Positions 34,226-44,159 are shown, numbered from the stretch's first letter. The stretch: DNA of 64,000 bases from Neobacillus paridis (GCF_016765675.1 NZ_JAESWB010000247.1:62001-126000); one strand, 5' to 3'. Program-made: numbers and translations. The notes: generated from the letters alone by a model not told the origin.

Positions 34226-34299
34226 TGGAGCGGGTGAGGGGAATCGAACCCCCGCCGTCAGCTTGGGAAGCTGAAATTCTACCATTAAACCACACCCGC
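34226..34299 (-). tRNA. tRNA-Gly (CCC)
   Basis: Complete tRNA; acceptor GCGGGTG/CACCCGC, discriminator T, CCA encoded. The anticodon arm TCAGC-TTCCCAA-GCTGA gives CCC, reading the GGG codon. T-arm CGGGG-TTCGATT-CCCCT (one G-T pair). First of the two-tRNA minus-strand unit. Confidence 0.95.
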
Positions 34300-34486
34300 A
34301 TAGGAACAATTAAGACAATTGATATTATAGCATAATAATTTCAAATATGGTAGAGGAAATTTATTTTTATTTCAATTTTTTAAGGAAAAGTTCATACCTG
34401 CAAGCTTACTGTATGCAGGATGCGATTTCCAGGCCTTAAAGGATTAAATTAGTATGGTAAAAGCTCGGCTATGGTGCAACATGAAA

Positions 34487-34512
34487 GAGCTGAGGGTCCA
34501 CTCAGCTCTTGC
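34487..34512 (-). terminator. Terminator of the MFS gene
   Basis: AGAGCTGAG/CTCAGCTCT stem, 6-base loop, TTT on minus; overlaps the final codons. Confidence 0.65.
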
Positions 34513-35797
34513 TATAATTATTTTCTTTAGCTTGCGGTTTGATGGCCAGCAAAGTAACGACCGCTGCTAACATACTAAGACCGCTCATGATGATAAAGAT
34601 CCAATGGTTGGCGTATTTCATTAACAAAGCAATAATTGGTGGACCAGCGGCCACTCCAATAAACCGCATGGAAGAATAAAAAGAGGTGATGGTTCCCCTT
34701 TCCTTTTTTTCTACTCCATCAGTAATTAAGGAATCGAGACAAGGAAGACCAATACCGATTCCCACACCGCTAATTAAAAACATGGTGATCATATACCATA
34801 GTTTTATGGAAAACCATAAGGCCGCAATTGAAAGGGCGGCAGCGATTATTCCACCGAAGGTTAACCATTTCATTAAAATCTTATTTTTTTTAATCACCTT
34901 TCCACTGATAAAGGAGGATAAACAAAGAGCACCAAGGGGAAGAGCCAGGAAAATCCCCTTTTTAACATCCTTTATCCCATACTTTGTTTCAAACACCTCA
35001 GAAAGGTAAAAAAGAATTCCAAACAGCACAAGCATTAGGATACCGCCAATAAAAAAAATTGCATAAAGCCAGCGACCATGTTGTTTAAAGGTTTTCTTCA
35101 CACCACTGAAGAAAGCTTTAAACGGTATTGGCTTTTCCTTGCCTTTGGGAGATTTTACAAGCAACGCCACCATTAAAATCGAGACTGCGCAAAAGATTGG
35201 AAAAGATAAGAAAGGTAAAAACCAAATAAATCCTGCTAGAATAGCCCCAAAAATTGGGCTTAATACCTTACCAAAGGTGTTGGAAGTTTCAATTAGCCCC
35301 AAACAGGTACTGACATCATCCTCATTCTTAAACATGTCGCCGACCAACGGAAGGACGATCGGAAAAGCCCCGGCAGCTCCTACACCCTGCAGCGCCCTGC
35401 CAGCTAAAATAATCCAATAGGCCGACTCAAGTTTCCATGCTGCCCAACCGGAAATAAGACCGCCAATCCCGGCAATAAACAAACTTGGGATAATCACCTT
35501 TTTTCTGCCGATATGATCAGATAAATAGCCGGCAATTGGGATTAATACAATCGCTACTATAGAATACACCGTAATAACCATACTCGACTGAAATGCTGAA
35601 ATCGATAATTCTTTTTCCATCCTAGGCAGTACAGGTATTAACATGGAGTTTCCCAATGTCATCACTAAAGGGATAGAAGATAACGATAAAATTGCCCATT
35701 TTTGCTTGGAAATCTCACTAGAACCATTTTGCTTGGATTGGGACTTTTTGCTTTTGGCTGCCCGGGGGTTCGTCCATAATTGTTCAATATGTTCCAT
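34502..35797 (-). CDS. MFS transporter, drug/proton-antiporter type
   Basis: A 431-aa major facilitator with a ~30-residue polar N-tail and 12 predicted membrane helices. The loop 2-3 signature GYLSDHIGRKKVI and the motif GRALQGVGAAGAFPIVLP of helices 4-5 are typical of proton-driven exporters (DHA1 group). Substrate cannot be assigned; relatives export drugs or siderophores. It is transcribed away from the trp operon promoter, with which it shares the intergenic region. Probable ATG 35797 preceded by GGGATAGGGAGAC. Confidence 0.88.
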   Translation of the reverse strand: MEHIEQLWTNPRAAKSKKSQSKQNGSSEISKQKWAILSLSSIPLVMTLGNSMLIPVLPRMEKELSISAFQSSMVITVYSIVAIVLIPIAGYLSDHIGRKKVIIPSLFIAGIGGLISGWAAWKLESAYWIILAGRALQGVGAAGAFPIVLPLVGDMFKNEDDVSTCLGLIETSNTFGKVLSPIFGAILAGFIWFLPFLSFPIFCAVSILMVALLVKSPKGKEKPIPFKAFFSGVKKTFKQHGRWLYAIFFIGGILMLVLFGILFYLSEVFETKYGIKDVKKGIFLALPLGALCLSSFISGKVIKKNKILMKWLTFGGIIAAALSIAALWFSIKLWYMITMFLISGVGIGIGLPCLDSLITDGVEKKERGTITSFYSSMRFIGVAAGPPIIALLMKYANHWIFIIMSGLSMLAAVVTLLAIKPQAKENNYSKS

Positions 35798-35928
35798 TGT
35801 CTCCCTATCCCGCCTTCAAAGTATTTGGTATTGTTTAATATTTGCTTATATCGAAAAAAAAACTGTGGTAGAAAAATCCTCTTGGGGAATATTAATTTTG
35901 TACTTTTTGAATTTTTCCGAAAAACATC

Positions 35929-35957
35929 TTGACAGTAGAAATGGAATTTATTATGAT
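35929..35957 (+). promoter_or_regulatory. SigA promoter of the trp operon
   Basis: TTGACA (35929-35934), 17-base spacer, TATGAT (35952-35957): near-consensus. Transcription would begin around 35964, about 50 bases before the T-box stem I. Confidence 0.85.
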
Positions 35958-36014
35958 AATCATCAATTACACAGTTATTTTGGCGATGATGAAGAAGAGT
36001 AACCTTTACAATTT

Positions 36015-36246
36015 CTTTAGAGAGCTGATGGATGGTGCAAATCAGTGAAAAAGTATCGGTGAATGGACTTCTGAGCCTCCAAACCGAACGATCTCTTGAT
36101 TCAGTAGGCTTTGGCGAAAATCTCGTCGTTACAAGAGAACGCATTAAGTATTTTTTGCTTGATGCTGGTAAAGTGAGCTAATTTTAGCTAATGAAGGTGG
36201 CACCACGGGTCTTCCGTCCTTTTTTGGATAGAAGACCCTTTTTGTT
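36015..36246 (+). promoter_or_regulatory. T-box riboswitch 1 (tRNA-Trp), full length
   Basis: Leader that binds uncharged tRNA to prevent termination. Stem I starts near 36021 (AGAGAGCTGATGGATGGTG, with k-turn-like and AG-bulge features). The specifier codon is TGG (36064-36066, within GAATGGACTT), i.e. tryptophan. The T-box AAGGTGGCACCACGG lies at 36193-36208. The terminator is GGGTCTTC (36207-36214)/GAAGACCC (36231-36238) plus T5. The T-box competes with the left terminator arm, as in known T-boxes. Confidence 0.92.
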
Positions 36247-36249
36247 TTA

Positions 36250-36372
36250 TCTTCGATTTAGCTCATTAAAAGAGGGAGCAGAATCATCTGCTTCAATTGA
36301 GGTGGCACCGCGGGTCTACGATTCGTCCTCTATATTCATAACACCTGTTGTGGATATAGAGGGCGATTTTTT
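36250..36372 (+). promoter_or_regulatory. Partial second T-box (antiterminator/terminator only)
   Basis: A second T-box sequence GAGGTGGCACCGCGGG (36299-36314) and a second terminator, CCTCTATAT/ATATAGAGG (36327-36361) with a T6 run, follow the first by only ~60 bases. That leaves no room for a full stem I, so this is an added decision element without its own codon-reading domain. It lies about 80 bases upstream of trpE. Confidence 0.85.
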
Positions 36373-36451
36373 ATTTTAGCTTCAGCGGCCAGCGCCTCAT
36401 GGATGATCAAGCTGCAATTGCTTTCCGAGTTGAGAAGAGAGGAGACGAGAA

Positions 36452-37843
36452 ATGACAACCAAAACAGACTTTATGGTGAAAGAGATTAGTGGAGATTTGC
36501 TTACCCCAATCTCAATTTTACAAAAAATCAGCGGGGGGAAAAAATTTTTGCTGGAAAGCTCAAATAAATTTAATCAATCCGGTCGATATTCCTTTATTGG
36601 AGCAGATCCGGCAATTGAGCTGATTTCATTTGGAAAAATTAATACAATTATTCGAACCAATGGCCAAAAAAGGACGCTTCAAGGAAACCCATTAGATATT
36701 TTAAACGATGTTCTTCCTTCCAGGGATTTGGATGATCTCCCTTTTCCATTCATTGGCGGGGCTGTCGGCTATGTCGGCTACGACATTGTCAGGCAGTATG
36801 AAGAGATTGGCCATGAGTATTCAAACAGCCTTGAAATGCCTGATGTTCATTTAATGTTTTATGAGGAGGTCATTGTTTACGATCATCTTGAAGAAAAGGT
36901 ATATATTTGTGGAATCCCTTTAGAGCATGGAGATCTTGATTTGGTTCGAGAGAAGATGGGCAAGAGAGAAGTCGAACTGAAAAAAACATATCATTTTGCC
37001 GAGGAAGAGCCTTTCTCGTTCTCAGGTTTTCAATCCGAGACAACGAAGGAAGCTTTTATCCACAATGTCGAGACTGCCAAAGAACATATCTTCGCAGGTG
37101 ATATTTTTCAAGTAGTGCTGTCAAGGAGAATGAGGTCAGAATTCCAAGGCTCGCCGTTATCGCTTTATCGGAAGCATCGCACCCATAATCCAACACCCTA
37201 TATGTTTTATATCGATTTTGACAACTATACGGTGATAGGCTCCTCGCCGGAGAGCTTGATAAAAACAAGGGGTAAAACAGTCATTGCCAACCCCATTGCC
37301 GGGACAAGAAAAAGAGGAAAAACAAACCTCGAAGATTTAGCGCTTGAGAAAGAATTGCTGGCTGATGAAAAAGAGCTGGCTGAGCATAAAATGCTTGTTG
37401 ACCTTGGTAGGAATGATCTTGGAAAGGTTTGTGAATTTGGCTCAGTTAAGGTAGAAAAATACATGGCAGTTGAAAAATTCCGCCACGTCATGCATCTTGT
37501 TTCCGAGGTTAGCGGCCAGCTCCGTTCCGATCAAACTCCACTTGCGGCACTTGCTGCCTGCCTCCCTGCCGGAACGGTTTCCGGTGCCCCAAAGGTGCGG
37601 GCAATGGAAATTATTAATACATTAGAAAAATCAAAGCGTGGACTTTATTCCGGGGCCATTGGTTATGTATCCGCAAATGGAAATATCGATTTTGCCCTGG
37701 CAATTCGGACAATGATTTTGAAAGAAGGCTGTGCTTACATCCAAGCTGGTGCAGGAATTGTGCATGACTCCGATCCCGAGTCAGAATACGAAGAAACAGC
37801 CAACAAACTAAAATCGTTTCTCGAGGGGAGGGAGGTACAATGA
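36452..37843 (+). CDS. trpE: Anthranilate synthase component I
   Basis: Chorismate-using subunit (463 aa) that forms anthranilate with ammonia supplied by TrpG. The N-terminal feedback site shows LLESS (residues 33-37), a tryptophan-binding element; the catalytic half has the chorismate-binding signatures IAGTRKRG, DLGRNDLG and GAGIVHDSDPESEYEET. AGAGAGGAGACG precedes the ATG. First gene of trpEGDCFBA; its end overlaps trpG by 4 bases. Confidence 0.95.
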   Translation: MTTKTDFMVKEISGDLLTPISILQKISGGKKFLLESSNKFNQSGRYSFIGADPAIELISFGKINTIIRTNGQKRTLQGNPLDILNDVLPSRDLDDLPFPFIGGAVGYVGYDIVRQYEEIGHEYSNSLEMPDVHLMFYEEVIVYDHLEEKVYICGIPLEHGDLDLVREKMGKREVELKKTYHFAEEEPFSFSGFQSETTKEAFIHNVETAKEHIFAGDIFQVVLSRRMRSEFQGSPLSLYRKHRTHNPTPYMFYIDFDNYTVIGSSPESLIKTRGKTVIANPIAGTRKRGKTNLEDLALEKELLADEKELAEHKMLVDLGRNDLGKVCEFGSVKVEKYMAVEKFRHVMHLVSEVSGQLRSDQTPLAALAACLPAGTVSGAPKVRAMEIINTLEKSKRGLYSGAIGYVSANGNIDFALAIRTMILKEGCAYIQAGAGIVHDSDPESEYEETANKLKSFLEGREVQ

Positions 37844-38451
37844 TTTTATTAATCGATAATTTTGACTCCTTTACCTTTAACCTTTATCAATATTTGGGGG
37901 AAATGGGCGAAGAGGTGGCAGTCTATCGCAATAATCAATTAACGATTAAAGATATCCTCCGGTTGAATCCGAAAGCAATCATTCTATCACCAGGACCTGG
38001 CCGGCCTGAGGATGCCGGGATTTGTATGGAAGTAATTCAAACCTTTTATCAAGAAATTCCGATTTTAGGTATTTGCCTGGGGCATCAAGCAATCGGAGCT
38101 GCATTCGGAGGGGAAATCAGAACAGCGCGCACGATTAAGCACGGAAAAACATCGTTTATCAGCCATAACAGCAATGATATTTTTGCATACCTTACCTCTC
38201 CTTTGGAAGTGATGCGGTATCATTCACTTTCCATTGATCATGACAGCCTGCCGCTAGAGCTTGAATGTGTGGCACATTCGCTGGACGATAACGAAATTAT
38301 GGCAATTAAGCATAGCGATTATCCTGTCTATGGGTTACAATTCCACCCAGAATCAATTGGAACCCCAACAGGAATGCAAATATTAAAAAATTTTTTAGCA
38401 GAGATAGAAAGGAAGAGACGAGATGAAGAGTTATTTACTCCAGTTAGCTGA
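37840..38451 (+). CDS. trpG: Anthranilate synthase component II (glutamine amidotransferase)
   Basis: Class I glutaminase subunit (203 aa) feeding NH3 to TrpE, possibly also to PabB for folate. Triad: Cys in GICLGHQ (about residue 79), with His/Glu in QFHPES near 168-170. Start overlaps the trpE stop (ATGA). In B. subtilis this function is in the folate operon, whereas here it is inside the trp operon. Confidence 0.95.
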   Translation: MILLIDNFDSFTFNLYQYLGEMGEEVAVYRNNQLTIKDILRLNPKAIILSPGPGRPEDAGICMEVIQTFYQEIPILGICLGHQAIGAAFGGEIRTARTIKHGKTSFISHNSNDIFAYLTSPLEVMRYHSLSIDHDSLPLELECVAHSLDDNEIMAIKHSDYPVYGLQFHPESIGTPTGMQILKNFLAEIERKRRDEELFTPVS

Positions 38452-39448
38452 GCGTAGATCTTTTTCGGAAAAACAAATGCGGGAAGCAGTTGATTCTATT
38501 TTAGGTGAAGAAGTATCCGAATCCGAAATTGCTGCCTTTTTAATGGGGTTGAAATCAAAAGGAGAGACTGTTGATGAAATTGTTGGCATTACAAAGGCAT
38601 TAAAAGGCAACACATTGCCATTTAGGAAGAAGTTTAACGGTGTGCTTGATAATTGCGGTACTGGCGGTGATGGTTCCTCCAGCTTTAATGTCAGTACTAC
38701 TTCAGCATTTGTCCTTGCTGGTGCCGGCATTCCTGTTGCTAAGCATGGGAATAGAAGTGTTTCCAGCAAAACGGGTAGTGCTGATGTTTTGGAGGAATTA
38801 GGAGTGAATTTAAACCTCTCTCCTGAAGCGATTGAAGAAATGATTGAAGAAATTGGTATTGCCTTTTTATTTGCACCACATGTTCATCCAAGACTAAAAA
38901 AGGTGACGGTGGTCAGAAGGGCGCTTAAAATCCCTACTATTTTTAACTTTATCGGTCCGCTGACAAATCCAATTGACCTTGATTTTCAACTGCTAGGTGT
39001 ATACCGTCGAGATTTGGTAACGATGTTTGCCGAGGTGCTAAAGCAGTTAGGTAGAAAAAGAGCGGTTGTTTTGAATGGGGCTGGTTTCATGGATGAAGCC
39101 TCCCTGCAGGGGGAAAACCATCTGACTATTCTAGATAACGGGGTTATGACAAGTCAGATCATTACCCCCGAAGGAGTTAATCTGCCGCAATATGCTAACA
39201 GTGCGATTAAAGGCGGCGACGCAAAAGAAAATGCACAGATCTTAATAAATGTCTTAAAAGGGGAAAAAGGGGCATATCGTGATACGGTCCTGCTAAATGC
39301 CGGTATTGGTATTTTTACAGCAGGAAAAGCTGATACCATTGAGGCAGGGATCAGAAAAGCCGCAGAAATTATTGACTCAGGAGCAGCATATGAAAAATTA
39401 GCTACTTTAGTGGAAAAATCCAAAGGCTTGCAAAGAGAGGCAATTTAA
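38423..39448 (+). CDS. trpD: Anthranilate phosphoribosyltransferase
   Basis: Transfers phosphoribose from PRPP to anthranilate (341 aa). Family motifs GTGGDG (PRPP binding), NVSTTSAFVLAGAG and KHGNRSVSSKTGSAD are intact. ATG 38423 with GAAGAGACGAG upstream; starts 29 bases inside trpG, so translation is coupled. Next gene begins one base after the stop. Confidence 0.95.
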   Translation: MKSYLLQLAERRSFSEKQMREAVDSILGEEVSESEIAAFLMGLKSKGETVDEIVGITKALKGNTLPFRKKFNGVLDNCGTGGDGSSSFNVSTTSAFVLAGAGIPVAKHGNRSVSSKTGSADVLEELGVNLNLSPEAIEEMIEEIGIAFLFAPHVHPRLKKVTVVRRALKIPTIFNFIGPLTNPIDLDFQLLGVYRRDLVTMFAEVLKQLGRKRAVVLNGAGFMDEASLQGENHLTILDNGVMTSQIITPEGVNLPQYANSAIKGGDAKENAQILINVLKGEKGAYRDTVLLNAGIGIFTAGKADTIEAGIRKAAEIIDSGAAYEKLATLVEKSKGLQREAI

Positions 39449-39449
39449 A

Positions 39450-40238
39450 ATGGGAACGATTTTAGACCAAATTATTGAACAAAAGAAGCGAGAAGTAGTG
39501 CATCTTCGCGAACAAAAAAATAAATTTCCGGAATCTCATTATCAAAAAAGATCATTCGTTGCCAAATTGCAAAACGCCGAGGAACTGGCAATAATCGCTG
39601 AATTCAAACGGGCCTCTCCATCTAAGGGAATCATTAATAGTAACGCGGAACCGGCTGAACAGGCAAAAATTTATGAAAAAAATGGGGCCGGTGCGATCTC
39701 AGTGTTAACCGATCAAACTTTTTTTAAAGGATCTTTTGCTGACCTGAGTGCCGTTCGTGAATCAGTAAATTTGCCGATTCTATGCAAGGACTTCATCATT
39801 GACAGGCTGCAAATTGACCGGGCCAAGGGGTTTGGAGCGGATCTTGTATTGTTAATCGTTGCCGCTTTAAAGGAAAAAGAGTTACAGGAATTATACAAGT
39901 ATGCGATAGACATGGGGCTGGAAGTTTTAATGGAGGTGCATGACCTGGCTGAGCTGGAAACAGCACTTGACACAGGGGCAAAACTGATTGGGATTAATAA
40001 CCGTAATTTAAAAACCTTTAACGTATCCCTTGAAGTGACAGAAAAATTAGCACCAATTGTAAAAAGTTCGGGGGCTTTTTTAATCAGCGAAAGCGGCCTG
40101 CACCAGCCAGCGGATGTCAAACGGGTAAGAAATGCTGGTGCAAATGGGATTTTAGTTGGTGAAGCGCTTATGAAAAGTTCAAACCTCCAGCAACAGTTTA
40201 ATGATTTTAGACTGCCGTTAGCAGAAGGTGCAAAGTGA
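39450..40238 (+). CDS. trpC: Indole-3-glycerol-phosphate synthase
   Basis: TIM-barrel enzyme (262 aa) closing the indole ring. Catalytic-region motifs AEFKRASPSKG (Lys), LCKDFIID (Lys) and GINNRNLKTF are present, with the phosphate site SESGL and ANGILVGEALM. Stop TGATG overlaps the trpF start. Confidence 0.95.
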   Translation: MGTILDQIIEQKKREVVHLREQKNKFPESHYQKRSFVAKLQNAEELAIIAEFKRASPSKGIINSNAEPAEQAKIYEKNGAGAISVLTDQTFFKGSFADLSAVRESVNLPILCKDFIIDRLQIDRAKGFGADLVLLIVAALKEKELQELYKYAIDMGLEVLMEVHDLAELETALDTGAKLIGINNRNLKTFNVSLEVTEKLAPIVKSSGAFLISESGLHQPADVKRVRNAGANGILVGEALMKSSNLQQQFNDFRLPLAEGAK

Positions 40239-40846
40239 TGAAGGTAAAAATTTGCGGAATAACCGATGTAAATACAGCAGTTAAAGCAGTTGAATATGGT
40301 GCCGACGCAATTGGATTTGTCTTTGCTGAAAGCAAGCGAAGAATTACGGAAAAGCCGGCCCGAGAAATTGTAGAACATCTTCCACCAGAGGTTTATAAGG
40401 TTGGCGTATTTGTAAATGAAACAGCTGAAGAAATCGAAAGGATTGCCTCCTATGTCGGACTGACACATATTCAATTGCATGGGGATGAGGACGCTGAATT
40501 TTGTCAATCGCTTACTTTTCCAGTAATTAAAGCAATTAGCTTCCAGAGCAATGAGCATTTAGCCGAAGTAAGCCGTTTTCCAGCTGCCTATATTTTATTG
40601 GATGGACCTAAAGGAAAATACCGTGGAGGAAATGGTACAGCATTTGACTGGAATCAAGTAAATATTAGCCTGCTTAAGAGCAAAAAGGTAATTCTTGCCG
40701 GTGGGTTACAGGCAAATAATGTTGAAAATGCCGTGAGCATCATCAAGCCATTTATGGTCGATGTCAGTTCCGGAGTGGAAACAGATGGTGTAAAGGATCT
40801 CGAAAAAATCAAGGCATTTATTAAAAAGGCAAAAGGGATTTGCTAG
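40238..40846 (+). CDS. trpF: Phosphoribosylanthranilate isomerase
   Basis: TIM-barrel isomerase (202 aa) between the TrpD and TrpC reactions. MKVKICGIT (catalytic Cys7) and the conserved QLHGDE and DVSSGVE motifs are visible. ATG 40238 overlaps the trpC stop by one base; the GTG at 40235 is an unlikely alternative. A ribosome site for trpB lies at its end. Confidence 0.95.
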   Translation: MKVKICGITDVNTAVKAVEYGADAIGFVFAESKRRITEKPAREIVEHLPPEVYKVGVFVNETAEEIERIASYVGLTHIQLHGDEDAEFCQSLTFPVIKAISFQSNEHLAEVSRFPAAYILLDGPKGKYRGGNGTAFDWNQVNISLLKSKKVILAGGLQANNVENAVSIIKPFMVDVSSGVETDGVKDLEKIKAFIKKAKGIC

Positions 40847-40857
40847 GAGGAGAAAAA

Positions 40858-42063
40858 ATGACTGCATATACACTGCCAAATGAAACAGGCCATTTCGGCA
40901 TGTTTGGAGGGAAATTTGTCCCGGAAACGTTAATGAAGGCGATTATCGAATTAACTGATGCCTACGAAGCGGTAAAACAGGATCCAGAATTTTATGCGGA
41001 AATAAAACATCTATCAAAAGATTATGTGGGCCGGGAAACGCCGTTATATTTTGCTGAAAATCTGACGAACTATGCAGGCGGCGCCAATATTTTCTTGAAG
41101 CGGGAGGATTTAAATCATACAGGCGCCCATAAAATTAACAATGCGATTGGTCAGGCACTTCTTGCCGTCCGCATGGGCAAAAAGAAGATTGTTGCCGAAA
41201 CAGGTGCCGGACAGCACGGTGTAGCGACTGCAACAGTCTGTGCATTGTTAAATTTGGATTGCATTATTTTTATGGGAGCGGAAGATATCAAACGCCAGGC
41301 GCTGAATGTATTCCGAATGGAATTGTTAGGAGCGAAAGTCGTCAGTGTTACTTCCGGAAGTGCCACATTAAAGGACGCCGTTAATGAAGCGTTGAGATAC
41401 TGGGTGGCAAATGTTGAGGATACCCATTATTTACTGGGCTCCGTAACGGGTCCGCACCCGTTTCCAATGATTGTAAGGGATTTTCAAAGTGTCATTGGAA
41501 AGGAGACAAAAGAACAATTTTTCACACGCTATAAAACACTTCCTGATGCAGTTGTGGCATGCATCGGCGGCGGCAGCAATGCGATGGGAATGTTCTATCC
41601 GTTTATCGAAGAGAAAAAAGTTGCATTATATGGAGTTGAAGCTGCCGGCAAGGGGATTGAAACTCCTTACCACGCAGCATCGCTGACAAAAGGAAAACCT
41701 GGTGTTCTGCACGGTGCGTTAATGTATCTATTACAGAATCAGGATGGGCAGATTCAGGAAGCTCACTCGGTATCTGCAGGACTTGATTATCCTGGGGTGG
41801 GACCGGAACACAGCTATTTAAAGGAAATCGGCCGTGCTCATTATCATTCGATTACGGACCAGGAAGCCTTGGATGCTTTTCAATTATTATCAAAGCTTGA
41901 AGGAATAATCCCGGCGTTGGAAAGTTCCCACGCAGTCGCCTTTGCCCTTAAACTGGCGCGGCAAATAGGAGCTTCCCAAAATCTCGTTGTCTGTTTATCA
42001 GGGCGGGGCGACAAGGATGTTGATGCTGTAAGAGCAAGGCTTAAAGGGGGAGACATAGGATGA
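40858..42063 (+). CDS. trpB: Tryptophan synthase beta chain
   Basis: PLP enzyme (401 aa) condensing indole with serine. PLP-lysine is in [10 protein letters not shown], and the phosphate loop is [17 protein letters not shown] is a strong ribosome site before ATG 40858. Ends overlapping trpA by 4 bases (ATGA), the normal coupling for the alpha2beta2 complex. Confidence 0.96.
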   Translation: MTAYTLPNETGHFGMFGGKFVPETLMKAIIELTDAYEAVKQDPEFYAEIKHLSKDYVGRETPLYFAENLTNYAGGANIFLKREDLNHTGAHKINNAIGQALLAVRMGKKKIVAETGAGQHGVATATVCALLNLDCIIFMGAEDIKRQALNVFRMELLGAKVVSVTSGSATLKDAVNEALRYWVANVEDTHYLLGSVTGPHPFPMIVRDFQSVIGKETKEQFFTRYKTLPDAVVACIGGGSNAMGMFYPFIEEKKVALYGVEAAGKGIETPYHAASLTKGKPGVLHGALMYLLQNQDGQIQEAHSVSAGLDYPGVGPEHSYLKEIGRAHYHSITDQEALDAFQLLSKLEGIIPALESSHAVAFALKLARQIGASQNLVVCLSGRGDKDVDAVRARLKGGDIG

Positions 42064-42845
42064 ACCGGATCGAACAAACCTTTCAATTATTAAAAGAACA
42101 TGACACAAAAGCTATTGTCCCTTATATAATGGCCGGAGACGGCGGACTTGACTGCTTGACAGAGAGACTGGAGATGCTGGAGAAATTTGGTGCGGCTGCT
42201 ATTGAAGTTGGAGTCCCTTTTTCCGATCCGGTTGCCGATGGCCCTACGATTCAAGCAGCCGGAATTAGAGCCCTAAACAACGGAACTACCTTAAAGGAGA
42301 TTGTTGCGGAGCTCACGAAAGCGAGAAGAACCATCAAGATTCCACTTATCATAATGACTTATCTTAATCCGGTCTATGCCTACGGGATTAGTAGTTTTGT
42401 TGAAGATATTCAAAAAGCCGGGGTGGATGGTTGTATTATTCCGGATATGCCGGTTGAGGAAGAGGAAATGATTGCGCCTCTGCTTGAAGCTGCTGGGACT
42501 GAGCTGATTCGTCTGGTGACCCTGACCACACCGCTTGACCGGGTCAAACAGATAGCCGCAAAAGGCAGAGGATTTCTTTATACAGTTACGGTTAAAGGAA
42601 TTACTGGAACAAGAAATGAATTCGATAAGGAATTGCTTAGCTTTTTACAAGCAGTTAAGGAAGTTAGTCCGATTCCCGTGTTAGCTGGCTTTGGAATTTC
42701 TAATCATGAACAAATGCAGACAATTACCAAATACTGTGACGGTGTGGTCATCGGCAGTAAGATTGTTGATCTCTTGGCAGAAAATAATTTTGCCGAGTTG
42801 GCAGACTTAATGTCCATTTTTAAACTAAAGTCCAATCTGATATAA
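42060..42845 (+). CDS. trpA: Tryptophan synthase alpha chain
   Basis: TIM-barrel subunit (261 aa) splitting indole-3-glycerol phosphate and channelling indole to TrpB. Catalytic Glu in [12 protein letters not shown] and Asp in [11 protein letters not shown] are present, as is GFGIS near the phosphate site. Last gene of the operon, followed within a few bases by a terminator. Confidence 0.96.
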   Translation: MNRIEQTFQLLKEHDTKAIVPYIMAGDGGLDCLTERLEMLEKFGAAAIEVGVPFSDPVADGPTIQAAGIRALNNGTTLKEIVAELTKARRTIKIPLIIMTYLNPVYAYGISSFVEDIQKAGVDGCIIPDMPVEEEEMIAPLLEAAGTELIRLVTLTTPLDRVKQIAAKGRGFLYTVTVKGITGTRNEFDKELLSFLQAVKEVSPIPVLAGFGISNHEQMQTITKYCDGVVIGSKIVDLLAENNFAELADLMSIFKLKSNLI

Positions 42846-42850
42846 ACGGT

Positions 42851-42883
42851 GGGTCCTTCCTTTTTAGGGGAAGGGCCCTTTTC
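42851..42883 (+). terminator. trp operon terminator
   Basis: GGGTCCTTCC/GGAAGGGCCC stem then TTTTC. The remaining ~200 bases up to mnmH hold only A/T-rich sequence with no recognised element. Confidence 0.85.
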
Positions 42884-43088
42884 TGTTGTTTCGCTAAATA
42901 AAAAATCCTGTCGAATCCAATCAGCCCCTTACCTCACCTTGATCGCTTTAACAATCTCCTTTATAATTAATTTTGACTGCGAATGAGAAGCCTTAGCTTT
43001 GCTGACACTTTACTTAAACTTCCATAAAGGAAGTTTTGTTTATTTTTATGATATTATGATCAAGGACTAATTATAGGAGCGGTGTTTC

Positions 43089-44159
43089 ATGAAGGAGATT
43101 ACAGTTGAAGAGCTTTCTACACTTGAGAAGCCGATTTTCATTGATATACGCTCCCCTATCGAGTTTCAAGACGGTTCAATACCGGGTGCGATTAATGTTC
43201 CCTTATTTTCAAATGAAGAACGTCAGGAAATAGGGACGATCTATAAGCATGTGGGGCAAGCTGCTGCAAAGTGGCGGGCTATGGAACTGGTATCACCCAA
43301 AATTCCTAACATGCTCCAAGAGATTAAATCCCATACTGATAAGGGAGAAGTAGTGGTTTATTGCTGGCGCGGCGGGATGCGCAGTAAAGCGGTGGTGACA
43401 TTTTTAGAATTTGCCGGTATTTATGCCTGGCGCTTAGTTGGAGGTTATAAAGCATTTAGGCACTATATTCTCGAACAAATACCCTCTATGATTCCAAATA
43501 AGGCAGTCGTTTTACATGGAATGACGGGCGTTGGAAAAACGGAGATATTAAAGATTTTAAAAAGAAAGGGCTATCCAGTCTTGGACTTGGAAGAAATGGC
43601 GGGGCATAGAGGCTCGATTTTTGGAACGATAGGCCTTGGGGAAGGAAACAACCAAAAAACGTTTGATTCTCTTTTATTTAAGGGATTACTGGATTTACAA
43701 GGAGCTGACTATTTTCTTGTGGAGGCAGAGAGTAAACGGATTGGAAAAGCGGTTCAGCCTGAGAAATTAATGGATGTTAAGTTTACTGGTCTTAACCTGT
43801 TCATTCATTCACCGCTGGAACAAAGGGTGAAGCATTTGGTTTCTGAATATGTCCGTCCCTATGAACATCAGTCATGGTATCATGAAAAAATATCATTAGG
43901 AATGGATCGGGTTTTGAAACGGATCAAAGATATTGAAATTAAAAATCGGTTATCTGAAGCATTGGCTGAGCATAATTATGAAGCGATGATTCCGATTTTG
44001 CTAGAATTTTATTACGATCCGCGATATGACTATGCAAGATTAGATTATCAAAATGAATTTATTGATATCTATGCTGAAAATTATCAGGATGCAGCAGAAA
44101 AAATTGCCGATAAATTGGATGAGCTATCATTCAAGCCTGTCTTGGCGGTAAGTAATTAA
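43089..44159 (+). CDS. mnmH: tRNA 2-selenouridine synthase
   Basis: SelU/YbbB: replaces S2 of 2-thiouridine at the tRNA wobble base with selenium (via geranylated intermediate), using selenophosphate. N-terminal rhodanese domain with catalytic Cys in VVYCWRGGMRSKA (about residue 97), then a P-loop domain GMTGVGKTE for the geranyl step. Length 356 aa is typical. GGAGCGGTG before ATG 43089. selD is not in the window; the paralogous HypE at 3445 is a hydrogenase protein and not a substitute. Confidence 0.93.
   Translation: MKEITVEELSTLEKPIFIDIRSPIEFQDGSIPGAINVPLFSNEERQEIGTIYKHVGQAAAKWRAMELVSPKIPNMLQEIKSHTDKGEVVVYCWRGGMRSKAVVTFLEFAGIYAWRLVGGYKAFRHYILEQIPSMIPNKAVVLHGMTGVGKTEILKILKRKGYPVLDLEEMAGHRGSIFGTIGLGEGNNQKTFDSLLFKGLLDLQGADYFLVEAESKRIGKAVQPEKLMDVKFTGLNLFIHSPLEQRVKHLVSEYVRPYEHQSWYHEKISLGMDRVLKRIKDIEIKNRLSEALAEHNYEAMIPILLEFYYDPRYDYARLDYQNEFIDIYAENYQDAAEKIADKLDELSFKPVLAVSN

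Noticed and set aside
35665-36144. 159-aa minus-strand open frame over the trp leader
   Set aside because: It lies across the trp promoter and T-box stem I and the start of the MFS gene, with no ribosome site and no recognisable protein pattern.
39713-40558. 281-aa minus-strand open frame
   Set aside because: Fully antisense to trpC and trpF; Ser/Cys/Phe-rich composition is typical of a shadow of coding sequence.
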